Shown one piece after another: positions 9,051-18,264 of a stretch of DNA of 64,000 nucleotides. The notes beneath the pieces are model-generated. The model made no database searches. It was not told where the DNA came from and worked only from the letters and a program-made list of their open reading frames with translations. Both the position numbers and the translations under genes were made by a program. This DNA comes from Cryobacterium melibiosiphilum (GTDB lineage Bacteria; Actinomycetota; Actinomycetes; Actinomycetales; Microbacteriaceae), in contig NZ_QZVS01000096.1 in NCBI RefSeq assembly GCF_003602235.1, positions 1 through 64,000 on the forward strand, read 5' to 3'. Within the stretch, counting starts at the first letter, position 1, and the number at the start of each line of letters is the position of its first letter.

Positions 9051-9859
9051 GCCGCACCCTGATCATGGGCGTGCTGAACGTCACGCCGGACTCCTTCAGT
9101 GACGGGGGCCGCTGGGCGTCGACGGATGCCGCGATCGAGCACGGCCTGCTGCTCGCCGCCCAGGGCGCCGACCTCATCGACGTCGGCGGAGAATCAACCC
9201 GCCCGGGCGCGACCCGGGTGCCGCCCGCCGAAGAACAGTCCCGCGTAGTGCCCGTCATCACGGAACTGGCCCGGCAGGGGCTGCGAATCAGCGTCGACAC
9301 GCTCAACGGCTCGACCGCCCGGGCCGCGGCGGAAGCCGGCGCCGAGATCATCAACGACGTGTCCGGTGGTCTCGCAGACCCGCTGATGGCATCCGTCGCT
9401 GCCGAAACCGGCCTGACCTACGTCGCCATGCACTGGCGCGGCCACGCCCAGCAGATGGATGCCCTCGCCCTGTACGACGACGTCGTCGCCGAGGTGCACG
9501 CCGCCCTTGCCGAGCGCATCGCCGTGCTGACCGCGGCGGGTGTCGCCCGCGACCGCATCGTGCTCGATCCCGGCCTCGGCTTCGCCAAGCTGCCCGAGCA
9601 CAACTGGCGGGTGCTCGCCCACCTCGATGCCCTCGCCGACCTCGGCCTGCCGGTCATGGTCGGCGCCAGCCGCAAGCGGTTTCTCGCCGAGGTCGTGCCC
9701 GACGGCGCCCCGGTCACGGACCGGGACCTCGCGACGGCCGTCGTCAGCGTGCTCTCCGCCCAGGCCGGCGCCTGGGCGGTGCGCGTGCACGACGTACCCG
9801 GCACCCGCACAGCACTGAACGTGCTCGACCGGCTCGGGTCGACCAGAATGGTCTCATGA
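9047..9859 (+). CDS. folP: Dihydropteroate synthase
   Basis: 270 residues. Condenses dihydropterin pyrophosphate with p-aminobenzoate; target of sulfonamides. The TIM-barrel signatures MGVLNVTPDSFSDGG near the N-terminus, DVGGESTRPGA, and VGASRKRF near the C-terminus are intact. The start ATGA overlaps the folE stop and the stop overlaps folB in the same way, so translation is coupled. Confidence 0.96.
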   Translation: MSRTLIMGVLNVTPDSFSDGGRWASTDAAIEHGLLLAAQGADLIDVGGESTRPGATRVPPAEEQSRVVPVITELARQGLRISVDTLNGSTARAAAEAGAEIINDVSGGLADPLMASVAAETGLTYVAMHWRGHAQQMDALALYDDVVAEVHAALAERIAVLTAAGVARDRIVLDPGLGFAKLPEHNWRVLAHLDALADLGLPVMVGASRKRFLAEVVPDGAPVTDRDLATAVVSVLSAQAGAWAVRVHDVPGTRTALNVLDRLGSTRMVS

Positions 9860-10221
9860 GCCTCGACTGCATCACCCTGACCGGGCTGCGCATCAACGCC
9901 CACCACGGCGTCTACGACTTCGAACGGGAAAACGGCCAGGACTTCGTCATCGACGTCACGGTCTGGCTCGACCTGCTGCGCGCGGCCGCGAGCGACGACG
10001 TGACCCAGACCATCCACTACGGCGAACTCGCCGTACAGGTCGCCGACGCCGTGCGCCACAACCCGGTCGACCTGATCGAAACGGTCGCCGAACGCATCGC
10101 CACCGTCGTGCTCGCCCATGCCGCCGCCGAGCGGGTGCGGGTGACCGTGCACAAGCCGCAGGCGCCGATCGAGATCCCCTTCACGGATGTCTCGGTGCAG
10201 ATTGAACGGAGCCGCGCGTGA
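9856..10221 (+). CDS. folB: Dihydroneopterin aldolase
   Basis: 121 residues, normal length. Cleaves dihydroneopterin to hydroxymethyl-dihydropterin. Visible family features are LRINAHHGVYDFERENGQDF and the catalytic lysine in VTVHKPQAPI near the C-terminus. Coupled by 4-base overlaps to folP and folK. Confidence 0.94.
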   Translation: MSLDCITLTGLRINAHHGVYDFERENGQDFVIDVTVWLDLLRAAASDDVTQTIHYGELAVQVADAVRHNPVDLIETVAERIATVVLAHAAAERVRVTVHKPQAPIEIPFTDVSVQIERSRA

Positions 10222-10781
10222 CGGCGCCGGCGGCCGCGTCTGACGCCCGTCCGGTCATTCTCGCTCTCGGCAGCAACCTCGGCGACCGCGCTGCGACCCT
10301 GGTCCAAGCGGTGCAGGACCTCTTCGCGGTCGATGGCCTCGAACTGAGCGCCGTCTCGCCGCTCTGGGAATCGGCTGCCCTGAAACTCGACGGGGTCGAT
10401 GAGGCAGCGCCGCGGTACCTGAACGGCGTCGTCGCCGGCAGCTTTGCGGGCGAGCCGCTCGACCTGCTCGCGGCCGTGAACGCGATTGAAGCCGAGCACG
10501 GCCGGGTGCGCGCCGAACGCTGGGGCGACCGCACCCTCGACATCGACATCGTCGTGATCGGCGATCTGGTGCAGACGGATGCCCGACTCACGCTGCCGCA
10601 TCCGCTCGCCCATACCCGTGATTTCGTGCTGGCCCCGTGGCTCGACGTTGACCCCGACGCCGTGCTGCCCGGCCGCGGCCCGATACAAGACCTGCTGGCC
10701 GCGACCGAGCGCAGTGCCGTGCGCTACGCCGACACACGCCTCGATTCGAGCGCGGATACCGCCGCCGAGGCCACGCGGTGA
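10218..10781 (+). CDS. folK: Hydroxymethyl-dihydropterin pyrophosphokinase
   Basis: 187 residues. Transfers pyrophosphate from ATP to hydroxymethyl-dihydropterin. Motifs: LALGSNLGDRAATL, then RWGDRTLDIDIV, then LPHPLAHTRDFVLAPW. It begins inside the folB stop (GTGA overlap) and ends in the next start. Confidence 0.95.
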   Translation: MTAPAAASDARPVILALGSNLGDRAATLVQAVQDLFAVDGLELSAVSPLWESAALKLDGVDEAAPRYLNGVVAGSFAGEPLDLLAAVNAIEAEHGRVRAERWGDRTLDIDIVVIGDLVQTDARLTLPHPLAHTRDFVLAPWLDVDPDAVLPGRGPIQDLLAATERSAVRYADTRLDSSADTAAEATR

Positions 10782-11248
10782 AGCGCAGCCGGCCGACACC
10801 GCTGATCGCCCTCGGCCTGCTGGGCTTCGTGCTCGGGCTGCTCGTCGAGATCGCGGCCGCCGCATCGGGGCGGGCGATCATCGTTCCGCCCGTGACGCTT
10901 CCGCTCACGCTGATCGTGGTGGGCATCGTCGTGGTGATTCTGGCTTGGCCGATCCGGCAGGTGACCCGCGGCCGAGGCCGCCGACTCGTCGACCCGTTTC
11001 GGGCGATGCGCGTCGCGGTGCTCGCCAAGGCGTCGAGCCTCAGCGGATCGCTCGTGCTCGGTGCCGGACTCGGAATCGTGGCGTTCATCCTGACGCGCTC
11101 GGTCGTCCCGGCGGTAGCATTATTGTGGCTGGCCATCGCAACAGCGTTCGGGGCCGGAATCCTGCTGGTGGGGGGCCTGGTCGCCGAAAAGTTCTGCACC
11201 CTGCCGCCGGACGACGACGAAAGCCAGCCGGGAGGCGAACGTGCCTAA
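10778..11248 (+). CDS. DUF3180 family membrane protein
   Basis: 156 residues with four predicted membrane segments (about 8-28, 36-60, 85-105, 110-135) and a short acidic tail. The position directly after folK is the usual actinobacterial location of DUF3180. Function is unknown in the literature I can recall; no catalytic motif is visible. Overlaps folK by 4 bases and the next gene by 8. Confidence 0.8.
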   Translation: MKRSRPTPLIALGLLGFVLGLLVEIAAAASGRAIIVPPVTLPLTLIVVGIVVVILAWPIRQVTRGRGRRLVDPFRAMRVAVLAKASSLSGSLVLGAGLGIVAFILTRSVVPAVALLWLAIATAFGAGILLVGGLVAEKFCTLPPDDDESQPGGERA

Positions 11249-11858
11249 TCCACCATTTGACGCCGCACAGTACGACGAAGTGCCCTTCGACTCCGAACCG
11301 GCTCCCGAGCCGACTCGGCTGCCCGAGCCGACGCTTTCGGAGCAGCCGGTTTCGGGGCAGCCGCTGTCTGAGCCGCGGCCGCCGCGCCTCGACCTCGACG
11401 GCGAATGGCAACGAGTGTCGCCCCGCTACGTTGTCGTCGAAATCGTCGGCACGATCATCTTCGGGCTCGTCGTCTGCATCGGCGCTGCACTGCTCTGGCT
11501 GCTGGCCGACCAGACCTGGGCGCTCTGGGTGGGAGCCGCGATGCTGCTCATTACGGTGCTGAACCTGATCTTCGAACCGCGCCGGGTGCGTTCGATCGGA
11601 TATCAGTTGCGCGCGGACGACCTGCTCTTTCGCCGTGGCATCCTCTTTCAACGTTTTGTGGCCGTGCCGTATGGCCGCATGCAGCTCGTCGACATCACCC
11701 GCGGGCCGGTAGCCCGCTGGCTGGGGCTCGCGGACCTCAAATTCGTGACCGCCGCCGCGACGACCGCCGTGTCGATCCCGGGACTGCGTGAAGCCGACGC
11801 CGAGAACCTGCGCGACCGGCTTGTCGAGCTGGCCGAGAGCCGCCGGGCCGGACTGTGA
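11241..11858 (+). CDS. Membrane PH-domain protein (YdbS-like)
   Basis: 205 residues. A Pro/Glu-rich cytosolic N-terminus (about 1-50) precedes two membrane segments (about 68-90 and 92-112) and one bacterial PH domain with the motif RRGILFQRFVAVPYGRMQLVDI. This is the small partner of a YdbS/YdbT-like pair with the next gene. In Bacillus such pairs affect resistance to some bacteriocins; the role here is inferred only as membrane-related. Confidence 0.8.
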   Translation: MPNPPFDAAQYDEVPFDSEPAPEPTRLPEPTLSEQPVSGQPLSEPRPPRLDLDGEWQRVSPRYVVVEIVGTIIFGLVVCIGAALLWLLADQTWALWVGAAMLLITVLNLIFEPRRVRSIGYQLRADDLLFRRGILFQRFVAVPYGRMQLVDITRGPVARWLGLADLKFVTAAATTAVSIPGLREADAENLRDRLVELAESRRAGL

Positions 11859-13744
11859 CCGACCCGGCAGCGTCGGCACACGCCGCGTCGGCGGATGCAG
11901 CGTCGGCACACGCCGCGTCGGCGGATGCAGCGGTGGCTGCCAAGCCGGCGCCGCCGAGCCTGCGCCCGCAGGCGCCGCTCACCGACGGGGAGTGGCACCG
12001 GCTGCACCCGGCCACCCCGCTGTTGCGTGGCGGAATCTTCGTGGTCGCCATCCTCGGTTTCGTCATCACGAACCTGCGCGAACGCCTCGTCGAGTTCTTC
12101 TTCGGGGAACCGCACTTCGAGGGCGACCCGCTCGACGAGATCGTGCGCCGGGGCGCCGTCGGTTGGGCGCTGCTGATCATCGCGGCCGTGCTCATCATCA
12201 TCCTGCTGGCCTTCTACGTGTCCTGGCGCATGCACACGTTCCGCGTCGGGGCCGACGCTGTCGAGGTGCGCAGCGGCATCCTCTTTCGCAGTCACCGCAA
12301 GGCCCGCCTCGACCGCATCCAGGGCGTGAACCTCATGCGGCCGTTCATTCCGCGGCTGTTCGGCGCCGCCCGGCTCGAGGTCAGCGTCGGCGGGCAGGAC
12401 GGCTCGGTTCAGCTCGCCTATCTGCGCGGCGACCTGGCCGATGACCTGCGCCGGGACATCCTGCGACTCGCCTCGGGCATCCGCCAGGCTGCGGCGACGG
12501 ATGCCGCGGCCCCGCCCGACGAGTCGGCCTCCGGCCCCGCGGGCGCTCATGATGCGGCGCACCCACGGTCCGCCGCCGGCTTCGGCGACCTCGCCTCCGC
12601 TCGCATGCACGAGTTCATGGCGCCCGAACTCGACCCCGACGCCGCGCCGCCGGAGTCGGTCGTGCGCATTCCGGTCGGCCGGCTGATCGGCTCGATCGTG
12701 CTGAGCGGCTTCACCGTCTTTCTGCTGGCGGCCGTGGTCGCCCTCATCATCGGCGTGGTCAACGGCGGCAGCGGCTGGCTGCTGTTCGCCATTCTGCCCG
12801 GCATCATCGGCAGCGTCGGCTACTACTGGTCCCGCATCACGAAATCGCTGCGCTACAGCATCTCGAGCACGAGCGACGGCGTGCGTGTCGGGTTCGGCCT
12901 GTTGTCGACCAGCAGCGAGACCCTGCCGCCCGGGCGCATCCACGCCATCGGGGTGTCCCAACCGCTGCTCTGGCGGCCCTTCGGCTGGTGGCAGGTGCAG
13001 ATCAACAAGGCAGGCCAATCCGTGATGCAGGGCGCCGGGGGCGCGGCGAGCACCCTGATGCTGCCGGTCGGCACCGTGACCGACGTAGAACGCGTGCTCG
13101 AACTGCTGCTGCCCGGGTTCTCGACCCCGGAGCAGCGCCACCTCGTGCAGCAGGGCATGGCTGGCGCCGGCAGCGACGCGGATGCCCGCAGCGCGGTGGC
13201 CGACGGCAGCCCCTTGACCGACGGCGGCCCGGTCGGGCTCGGCGACGGCCGGGGTGACGGATTCACCAACGCGCCCCGCCGTGCCCGCTTTCTGCGCCCG
13301 TTCTCGTGGCGCCGCACCGGCTACGCCGTCTCCGGGGGAGTCGCGCTGCTGCGCCACGGCGTCATCTCCCGCGACCTGATCCTCGTTCCGCTCGCCCGGT
13401 TGCAGAGCGTCGGCATCGACCAAGGCGCGATCAAGCGGCGCCTCGGCCTCGCATCCGCTCGCCTGCACACCGTGATGGGTCCCGTGACGGCGCAGCTCAG
13501 CGTGCTCGACTCTGACGAAGCCAAGCGGATGTTCGCCCGCATCTCCGCGGACGCGGCCGCCTTCGCCGCGACGGACACCAGCCACCGCTGGAACCAGCCC
13601 ACGGTGCTGAGCGCCCCGGCTGCACCGATCCCCACGGCTGGCCCGACCCCCGCGACTGGCCCGACCCCCACGGCTGGCCCGACCCCCGCGACTGGCCCGA
13701 CCCCCACGGCAGGCCCAACCCCCATGACAGGAATGGCCGAATGA
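11855..13744 (+). CDS. Membrane PH-domain protein (YdbT-like)
   Basis: 629 residues. Three PH-type domains are visible (RSGILFRSHRKARLDRIQGV; TSSETLPPGRIHAIGVSQPLL; RHGVISRDLILVPLARLQSV), with paired membrane segments before them, as in YdbT. Both ends carry low-complexity repeats: an Ala/Ser/His/Asp repeat at residues about 5-25 and a Pro/Thr/Ala/Gly repeat at about 590-625. These are encoded by DNA tandem repeats annotated separately. Overlaps both neighbours by 4 bases. Confidence 0.8.
   Translation: MTDPAASAHAASADAASAHAASADAAVAAKPAPPSLRPQAPLTDGEWHRLHPATPLLRGGIFVVAILGFVITNLRERLVEFFFGEPHFEGDPLDEIVRRGAVGWALLIIAAVLIIILLAFYVSWRMHTFRVGADAVEVRSGILFRSHRKARLDRIQGVNLMRPFIPRLFGAARLEVSVGGQDGSVQLAYLRGDLADDLRRDILRLASGIRQAAATDAAAPPDESASGPAGAHDAAHPRSAAGFGDLASARMHEFMAPELDPDAAPPESVVRIPVGRLIGSIVLSGFTVFLLAAVVALIIGVVNGGSGWLLFAILPGIIGSVGYYWSRITKSLRYSISSTSDGVRVGFGLLSTSSETLPPGRIHAIGVSQPLLWRPFGWWQVQINKAGQSVMQGAGGAASTLMLPVGTVTDVERVLELLLPGFSTPEQRHLVQQGMAGAGSDADARSAVADGSPLTDGGPVGLGDGRGDGFTNAPRRARFLRPFSWRRTGYAVSGGVALLRHGVISRDLILVPLARLQSVGIDQGAIKRRLGLASARLHTVMGPVTAQLSVLDSDEAKRMFARISADAAAFAATDTSHRWNQPTVLSAPAAPIPTAGPTPATGPTPTAGPTPATGPTPTAGPTPMTGMAE
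11867..11926 (+). repeat. 30-bp perfect tandem duplication
   Basis: Two identical 30-bp units (11867-11896 and 11897-11926), followed by the first bases of a third, within the 5' end of the YdbT-like gene. In frame, so it adds residues of the ASAHAASADA type without disruption. Confidence 0.9.
13630..13719 (+). repeat. 18/36-bp tandem repeats at the end of the YdbT-like gene
   Basis: Five consecutive 18-bp units, alternating in two types so that the true period is 36 bp (13630-13665, 13666-13701, then a diverged half unit to 13719). They encode alternating PTAGPT and PATGPT. Confidence 0.9.
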
Positions 13745-14496
13745 CCTCTCGCCCCGGACGCCTCGGCGTCGGCATCATCGGCGCGGGTCGCGTCGGCCCG
13801 ATCCTCGGCGCGGCCCTGGCCGGCGCCGGCCACGCCCTCGTCGGCATCTCCGCGATCTCGCAGGCCAGCCGCGACCGCGCCGAGGCGATTCTGCCCAACG
13901 TTCCCATTCTGACCGTTCCCGAAATCGTCGAGCGCAGCGAACTCGTCATTATCTGCGTTCCCGACGACGCCCTCGACAGCCTCGTCACCGGCCTCGCCGC
14001 GACCCACACCTGGCAGGCCGGCCAGCTCGTCATGCACACCTCGGCCCGGTTCGGAACGGATGTTCTCGCCCCCGCCCTGCTCGGGGGTGCGATTCCGCTC
14101 GCCATCCACCCGGCAATGGCCTTCACGGGCACGAGCCTCGACCTGGCCCGCCTCGCCGACAGCTACTTCGCCGTGACCGCGCCGACGCCGGTGCTGCCGA
14201 TCGGGCAGGCCCTCGTGGTGGAAATGGGCGGCGAACCACTCATCGTGGCCGAGCGCGATCGCGCCGCCTACGCGGAAGCGATCGAGACCGCGACCACCTT
14301 TTCCACCTCGATTGTGGAACAATCGACACGGTTGCTCGCCGGAATCGGCATCGAGAGTCCCGGTGCGGTGCTCGGCCCGCTCGTGCGTTCCGCCGTCGAA
14401 AACGCCCTGCAGCGCACCAGCCCTGAACCGCTCGACGTCGACGTCGCCGCCCTCGACTATTCCGCACCGCCCCGCACCGACCCGGAGGACGAATGA
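13741..14496 (+). CDS. Rossmann-fold oxidoreductase-like protein with DUF2520
   Basis: 251 residues. The N-terminal NAD(P)-binding fold has GIIGAGRVG at about residues 11-19; the C-terminal half is the helical DUF2520 region with AIHPAMAFTG at the junction. It lies between the PH genes and panC with 4-base overlaps on both sides, as Rv3603c lies beside panC in mycobacteria. A role in pantoate supply has been proposed from such context, but nothing here proves it. Confidence 0.8.
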   Translation: MTSRPGRLGVGIIGAGRVGPILGAALAGAGHALVGISAISQASRDRAEAILPNVPILTVPEIVERSELVIICVPDDALDSLVTGLAATHTWQAGQLVMHTSARFGTDVLAPALLGGAIPLAIHPAMAFTGTSLDLARLADSYFAVTAPTPVLPIGQALVVEMGGEPLIVAERDRAAYAEAIETATTFSTSIVEQSTRLLAGIGIESPGAVLGPLVRSAVENALQRTSPEPLDVDVAALDYSAPPRTDPEDE

Positions 14497-15449
14497 CCGT
14501 GCTCACCCGGCCAGAACTGATTGGCTCCATCACCGACCTGCGCGCTGCGCTCGACCGCGCCCGCGCCGCCGCGCGCTCCCGTGTTCGCGGTGACGGTCAC
14601 GCCGGCCGCGTCGTGCTGGTCCCGACCATGGGCGCCCTGCACGCCGGGCATCTCTCGCTCGTGCGTCGCGCCCGCGCACTCGGCGACATCGTCGTCGTCT
14701 CGATCTTCGTCAACCCCCTGCAGTTCGGCGTCGGCGAAGACCTCGACGCCTACCCGCGCACCGTGGAGGCCGACATGGCCCTGCTCGCCGATCTCGGCGT
14801 GGACTACGTGTTCGTGCCGACGGCCACCGAGATGTACCCGGCCGGGGCCGGCGAAACCCGCGTCGTCGCCGGCCCGGTCGGCTCGCTGCTCGAGGGCGCC
14901 GCACGCCCCGGACACTTCGACGGCATGCTCACCGTCGTCTCGAAGCTCATCAACATCGTCGGGCCCGACACGGTGATGTTCGGCCAGAAAGACGCCCAGC
15001 AGGTCTTCCTCGTGCAGAGCATGATCGCCGACCTCAACGTGCGCGTCGCGATCGAGGTCGCCCCCATCGTGCGGGAACCCAGCGGCCTCGCGCTCTCCAG
15101 CCGCAACCGCTACCTCGCAGCCGACGAGGTCGAGGCGGCGGTGACCCTGTCGGCCGGGCTCGCCGCGGCATCCGTCGCCGCAGCACTGGGAACCGCGGAT
15201 GCCGCGGCCGCCATCGAGACCGCACGCGCGATCATCGCCGCCCGCCCGCTGGTTAAACTGGACTATCTCGTTGTCGTGCACCCGCAGACGTTCCTGCCCG
15301 TTGAGGCCCAGTACCACGGCCCGGCCCGCATGCTCGTGGCCGCGCTCGTGGGCCACACCCGCCTCATCGACAACGTGCCCCTCGACCTGAACCCCACAGC
15401 ACGCCCCGAAGCACGCCCCGAAGCACGCTCCACAGCACAGGAAATCTGA
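14493..15449 (+). CDS. panC: Pantothenate synthetase
   Basis: 318 residues. Joins pantoate and beta-alanine using ATP. Motifs: PTMGALHAGHLSLV (ATP-binding HxGH), FVNPLQFGVGEDLDAYPR, and the KMSKS-like region around LSSRNRYL. The last about 18 residues are an added Arg/Pro/Glu/Ala repeat encoded by 12-bp units, so the protein is slightly longer than usual. It ends 8 bases before lysS. Confidence 0.94.
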   Translation: MTVLTRPELIGSITDLRAALDRARAAARSRVRGDGHAGRVVLVPTMGALHAGHLSLVRRARALGDIVVVSIFVNPLQFGVGEDLDAYPRTVEADMALLADLGVDYVFVPTATEMYPAGAGETRVVAGPVGSLLEGAARPGHFDGMLTVVSKLINIVGPDTVMFGQKDAQQVFLVQSMIADLNVRVAIEVAPIVREPSGLALSSRNRYLAADEVEAAVTLSAGLAAASVAAALGTADAAAAIETARAIIAARPLVKLDYLVVVHPQTFLPVEAQYHGPARMLVAALVGHTRLIDNVPLDLNPTARPEARPEARSTAQEI

Positions 15450-15457
15450 GAAACGTT

Positions 15458-17002
15458 ATGAGCACGAACCCCTCCGCCCCCGCCGAGCTGACCGACAGCG
15501 CCCTGGCCTTCGCCGGCCTGAGCGATTCGGAGGTCAGCGAGCAGCAGGCCGTGCGCCTCGGCAAGCGTGACCGCCTCAACGCCGCCGCGGCCACGCCCGG
15601 TGGTGGCGCCTACCCGGTCTCCGTTCCCGTGACCCACACGATCCCGGCCGTGCGCGCCGAATTCGGCACCCTCGAAGCGGATGCCGTCACTGGCGTCACC
15701 GTCGGCGTCGCCGGCCGCGTGGTCTTCCTGCGCAACACCGGCAAGCTCTGCTTCGCCAGTCTGCAGTCCGGCGACGGCACTCGCATCCAGGCCATGGTGA
15801 GCCTTGCCGCCGTGGGCGCGGACTCCCTCGCCGAATGGAAGGACCTCGTCGACCTCGGCGATCACCTGTTCGTGACGGGCGAGGTCATCTCAAGCCGCCG
15901 CGGCGAGCTCTCGATCATGGCCACCGACTGGCAGATCGCCGCCAAGGCCCTGCTGCCGTTGCCGAACCTGCACAGCGAGCTGAGCGAAGAGACCCGCGTG
16001 CGCAGCCGCTACCTCGACCTGATCAACCGCGAACAGGCCCGCCGCACCGTCGTTCAGCGCTCGCAGACCGTCGCGAGCCTGCGCAAGACGTTCACCGACC
16101 TCGAGTTTCTCGAGATCGAGACGCCGATGCTGCAGACCATGCACGGCGGGGCATCCGCTCGCCCGTTCGCGACGCACTCCAACGCCTTCGACACCGAACT
16201 GTTCTTGCGCATCGCGCCCGAGCTGTTCCTCAAGCGTGCCGTCGTCGGCGGCATCGACCGGGTCTACGAGATCAACCGCAACTTTCGCAACGAGGGCGCC
16301 GACTCGACGCACTCGCCCGAGTTCGCGATGCTCGAGGCCTATGAGGCGTACGGTGACTACAACTCGATCGCCGACCTCACGCAGAAGCTGATTCAGAACG
16401 CGGCGATGGCGATCGCCGGGTCGCACGTGGTGACCTGGGCCGACGACACCGAGTTCGACCTCGGCGGCGACTGGGACCGCATCAGCATGTACGAGAGCCT
16501 CTCCGCCGCCGTGCACCGCGAGATCTCGCCCGCTACGCCGCTCGCCGAGCTGCAGGAGCTGGCGACCCGCGAGGGCCTCGAACTCGACCACCCGATCCAC
16601 GGCAAGTACGTCGAAGAGCTCTGGGAGCACTTCGTGAAAGACGGCCTCGTGCGCCCCACCTTCGTGATGGACTTTCCGATCGACACCAGCCCGCTCGTGC
16701 GCGGCCACCGTTCGATCGCCGGCGTCGTCGAGAAGTGGGACCTGTACATTCGCGGTTTCGAGCTCGCCACCGGGTACTCCGAGCTCGTCGACCCGGTCAT
16801 CCAGCGTGAACGTTTCGTCGAGCAGGCGAGCCTCGCCGCCGACGGCGACCCCGAGGCCATGCGCCTCGACGAGGAGTTCTTGCGGGCCCTCGAATACGGC
16901 ATGCCGCCGACCGGTGGCATGGGCATGGGCATCGACCGCCTGCTGATGGCCCTGACCGGCCTCGGCATTCGCGAGACGATCCTGTTTCCTCTGGTGAAGT
17001 AG
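15458..17002 (+). CDS. lysS: Lysyl-tRNA synthetase, class II
   Basis: 514 residues. The N-terminal OB-fold anticodon-binding domain spans about 60-160. The class II catalytic core has motif 2 around YEINRNFRNEG and motif 3 around GMGMGIDRLLMAL at the C-terminus. This is class II, not the class I LysRS of some actinobacteria. The ATG at 15458 follows a GAGAAA stretch and the panC stop. Confidence 0.95.
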   Translation: MSTNPSAPAELTDSALAFAGLSDSEVSEQQAVRLGKRDRLNAAAATPGGGAYPVSVPVTHTIPAVRAEFGTLEADAVTGVTVGVAGRVVFLRNTGKLCFASLQSGDGTRIQAMVSLAAVGADSLAEWKDLVDLGDHLFVTGEVISSRRGELSIMATDWQIAAKALLPLPNLHSELSEETRVRSRYLDLINREQARRTVVQRSQTVASLRKTFTDLEFLEIETPMLQTMHGGASARPFATHSNAFDTELFLRIAPELFLKRAVVGGIDRVYEINRNFRNEGADSTHSPEFAMLEAYEAYGDYNSIADLTQKLIQNAAMAIAGSHVVTWADDTEFDLGGDWDRISMYESLSAAVHREISPATPLAELQELATREGLELDHPIHGKYVEELWEHFVKDGLVRPTFVMDFPIDTSPLVRGHRSIAGVVEKWDLYIRGFELATGYSELVDPVIQRERFVEQASLAADGDPEAMRLDEEFLRALEYGMPPTGGMGMGIDRLLMALTGLGIRETILFPLVK

Positions 17003-17026
17003 CTCGGCTGCCATGAGCACGGGCCG

Positions 17027-17173
17027 ATGAGTTACCTCCCACCCGGCGAGCTCGACCCCGACAGGGGCGGGCGGAAGCCGCCGTCGATGAACCGGATCGC
17101 CATCTGGGTCATCGCCGGCGGCATCGGAGTGTATTTCGTGGGCACAGGCCTCTACGGGCTGCTGACGAGCTAG
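17027..17173 (+). CDS. Small single-pass membrane protein downstream of lysS
   Basis: 48 codons from ATG 17027 to TAG 17171-17173. A Pro/Gly/Asp-rich cytosolic start (MSYLPPGELDPDRGG) is followed by one membrane segment (about 23-46, IAIWVIAGGIGVYFVGTGL). Third positions are strongly G/C and the frame is uninterrupted, like a real gene. It starts 24 bases after lysS and probably shares its transcript. Function unknown. Confidence 0.65.
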   Translation: MSYLPPGELDPDRGGRKPPSMNRIAIWVIAGGIGVYFVGTGLYGLLTS

Positions 17174-17202
17174 CCGCGCGCCGCGCCATCCGCTCGCCCG
17201 CG

Positions 17203-17286
17203 TGGCGCAGGGAGGACGTTTCGCTCCCGCGTCGGCTGGGGGAGGATGATTTGACTGTTTTTGCGCGTTCTGTCCTCCCTTGGCGA
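17203..17286 (+). repeat. 84-bp palindromic intergenic repeat, copy A
   Basis: It has outer arms TGGCGCAGGGAGGAC and GTCCTCCCTTGGCGA and an internal direct word GGGGAGGATGATTTG. It aligns without gaps, over exactly 84 bases, with copies at 18265-18348 (51 identities, hand count) and 41524-41607 read on the minus strand (62 identities). It lies upstream of the DUF559 gene. Confidence 0.8.
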
Positions 17287-17383
17287 CGGGCGCCGTTCCT
17301 CCACAGCCCCGCCCGCGGGCGGCTTATACACAAAACGCTCGGGTGCCGCCACGAAACCGGCCTGCTTCAGCGATGCTCGACCC

Positions 17384-18241
17384 ATGAATCGTTCACTCGC
17401 TCAGGATCTGGCCCGATTCGGTAATTTGGCCACCCGCTCGCAATTGCGAACTCTCGGCTATACCGACCGTGACCTGCGTCGGGCAATGGCAGCCCAGGAG
17501 TTGTGGCCACTTGGACGCTCCTGGCTTGCCCACCGCGGCGTCGACCATGATGCCCTGCGGGCCGTGGCCCTGCATGGCCGGCTCGCGGCAGAATCCTCTC
17601 TGGCGAATCACGGCGTCTGGGTCACTCGCCCCACCGGCTTGTGGATCGGAACAGCACTCCACTCGGGTCACGCTCCGGCCACCGGTGCAAACGAGCACCG
17701 GATCTGGGTGAATGAACGCTTCCCGCGCGACACAGACGTTCGCTGGCGGATGTCGGTGCCCGACTCGCTGCTGCAATTCGCCGCTCTCGGGGAGGGTTGC
17801 GACGTGGTCGCGTCGATGGACAGCGCGCTCAATAAGGGGTTGGTGACACCGGCCGAACTTGAACGGGTGATCGCTGCGGTGCCGCGGCGTCTGCGCCGGC
17901 TGCTGGGACGCGTGGACGGCCGCGCTCAATCGGGGCTGGAAACCCTGCTGCGCCTGGCCGCCGAAGCCGAGGGCTGGAATGTGCGGATCCAGGTGGTGAT
18001 CTCCGGGGTCGGCCGCGTCGACGTACTCATCGACGGCTGGCTCGTCATCGAACTCGACGGGGCCCGGTGGCACGACGACGAGCAATCCAGAGATGAGGAC
18101 AGCCGCCGCGATGCCGAACTCACCCTGCTTGGCTATCGGTACCACCGCTTTCGGTCGCGCCAGGTGCTGGAGGAGATGCCGCTGTGCCTGGCGGTCATCC
18201 GCACCATTCTGGCGAGCGGGCGGCCCCTAGTGGCCGCGTGA
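17384..18241 (+). CDS. AbiEi-like winged-helix protein with C-terminal DUF559 (Vsr-like nuclease) domain
   Basis: 285 residues from ATG 17384. The N-terminal about 80 residues (LARFGNLATRSQLRTLGYTDRDLRRA) resemble the winged helix of AbiEi-type antitoxins. The C-terminal about 100 residues are DUF559, a Vsr/PD-(D/E)XK-like fold, with VDVLIDGWLVIELDGARWHD as the core (acidic residues and the E-x-D segment). Such genes are numerous in Microbacteriaceae; their role is not established. An earlier in-frame start at 17261 is rejected because it would lie over the repeat. The gene stands between two direct copies of the 84-bp repeat. Confidence 0.8.
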   Translation: MNRSLAQDLARFGNLATRSQLRTLGYTDRDLRRAMAAQELWPLGRSWLAHRGVDHDALRAVALHGRLAAESSLANHGVWVTRPTGLWIGTALHSGHAPATGANEHRIWVNERFPRDTDVRWRMSVPDSLLQFAALGEGCDVVASMDSALNKGLVTPAELERVIAAVPRRLRRLLGRVDGRAQSGLETLLRLAAEAEGWNVRIQVVISGVGRVDVLIDGWLVIELDGARWHDDEQSRDEDSRRDAELTLLGYRYHRFRSRQVLEEMPLCLAVIRTILASGRPLVAA

Positions 18242-18264
18242 GCGCATCCGTTGCCGCAGCCGTG

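Noticed and set aside
17261-17383. Longer N-terminus for the DUF559 protein
   Set aside because: It would start inside the 84-bp repeat and add a sequence with no similarity to the family; ATG 17384 matches the usual start.
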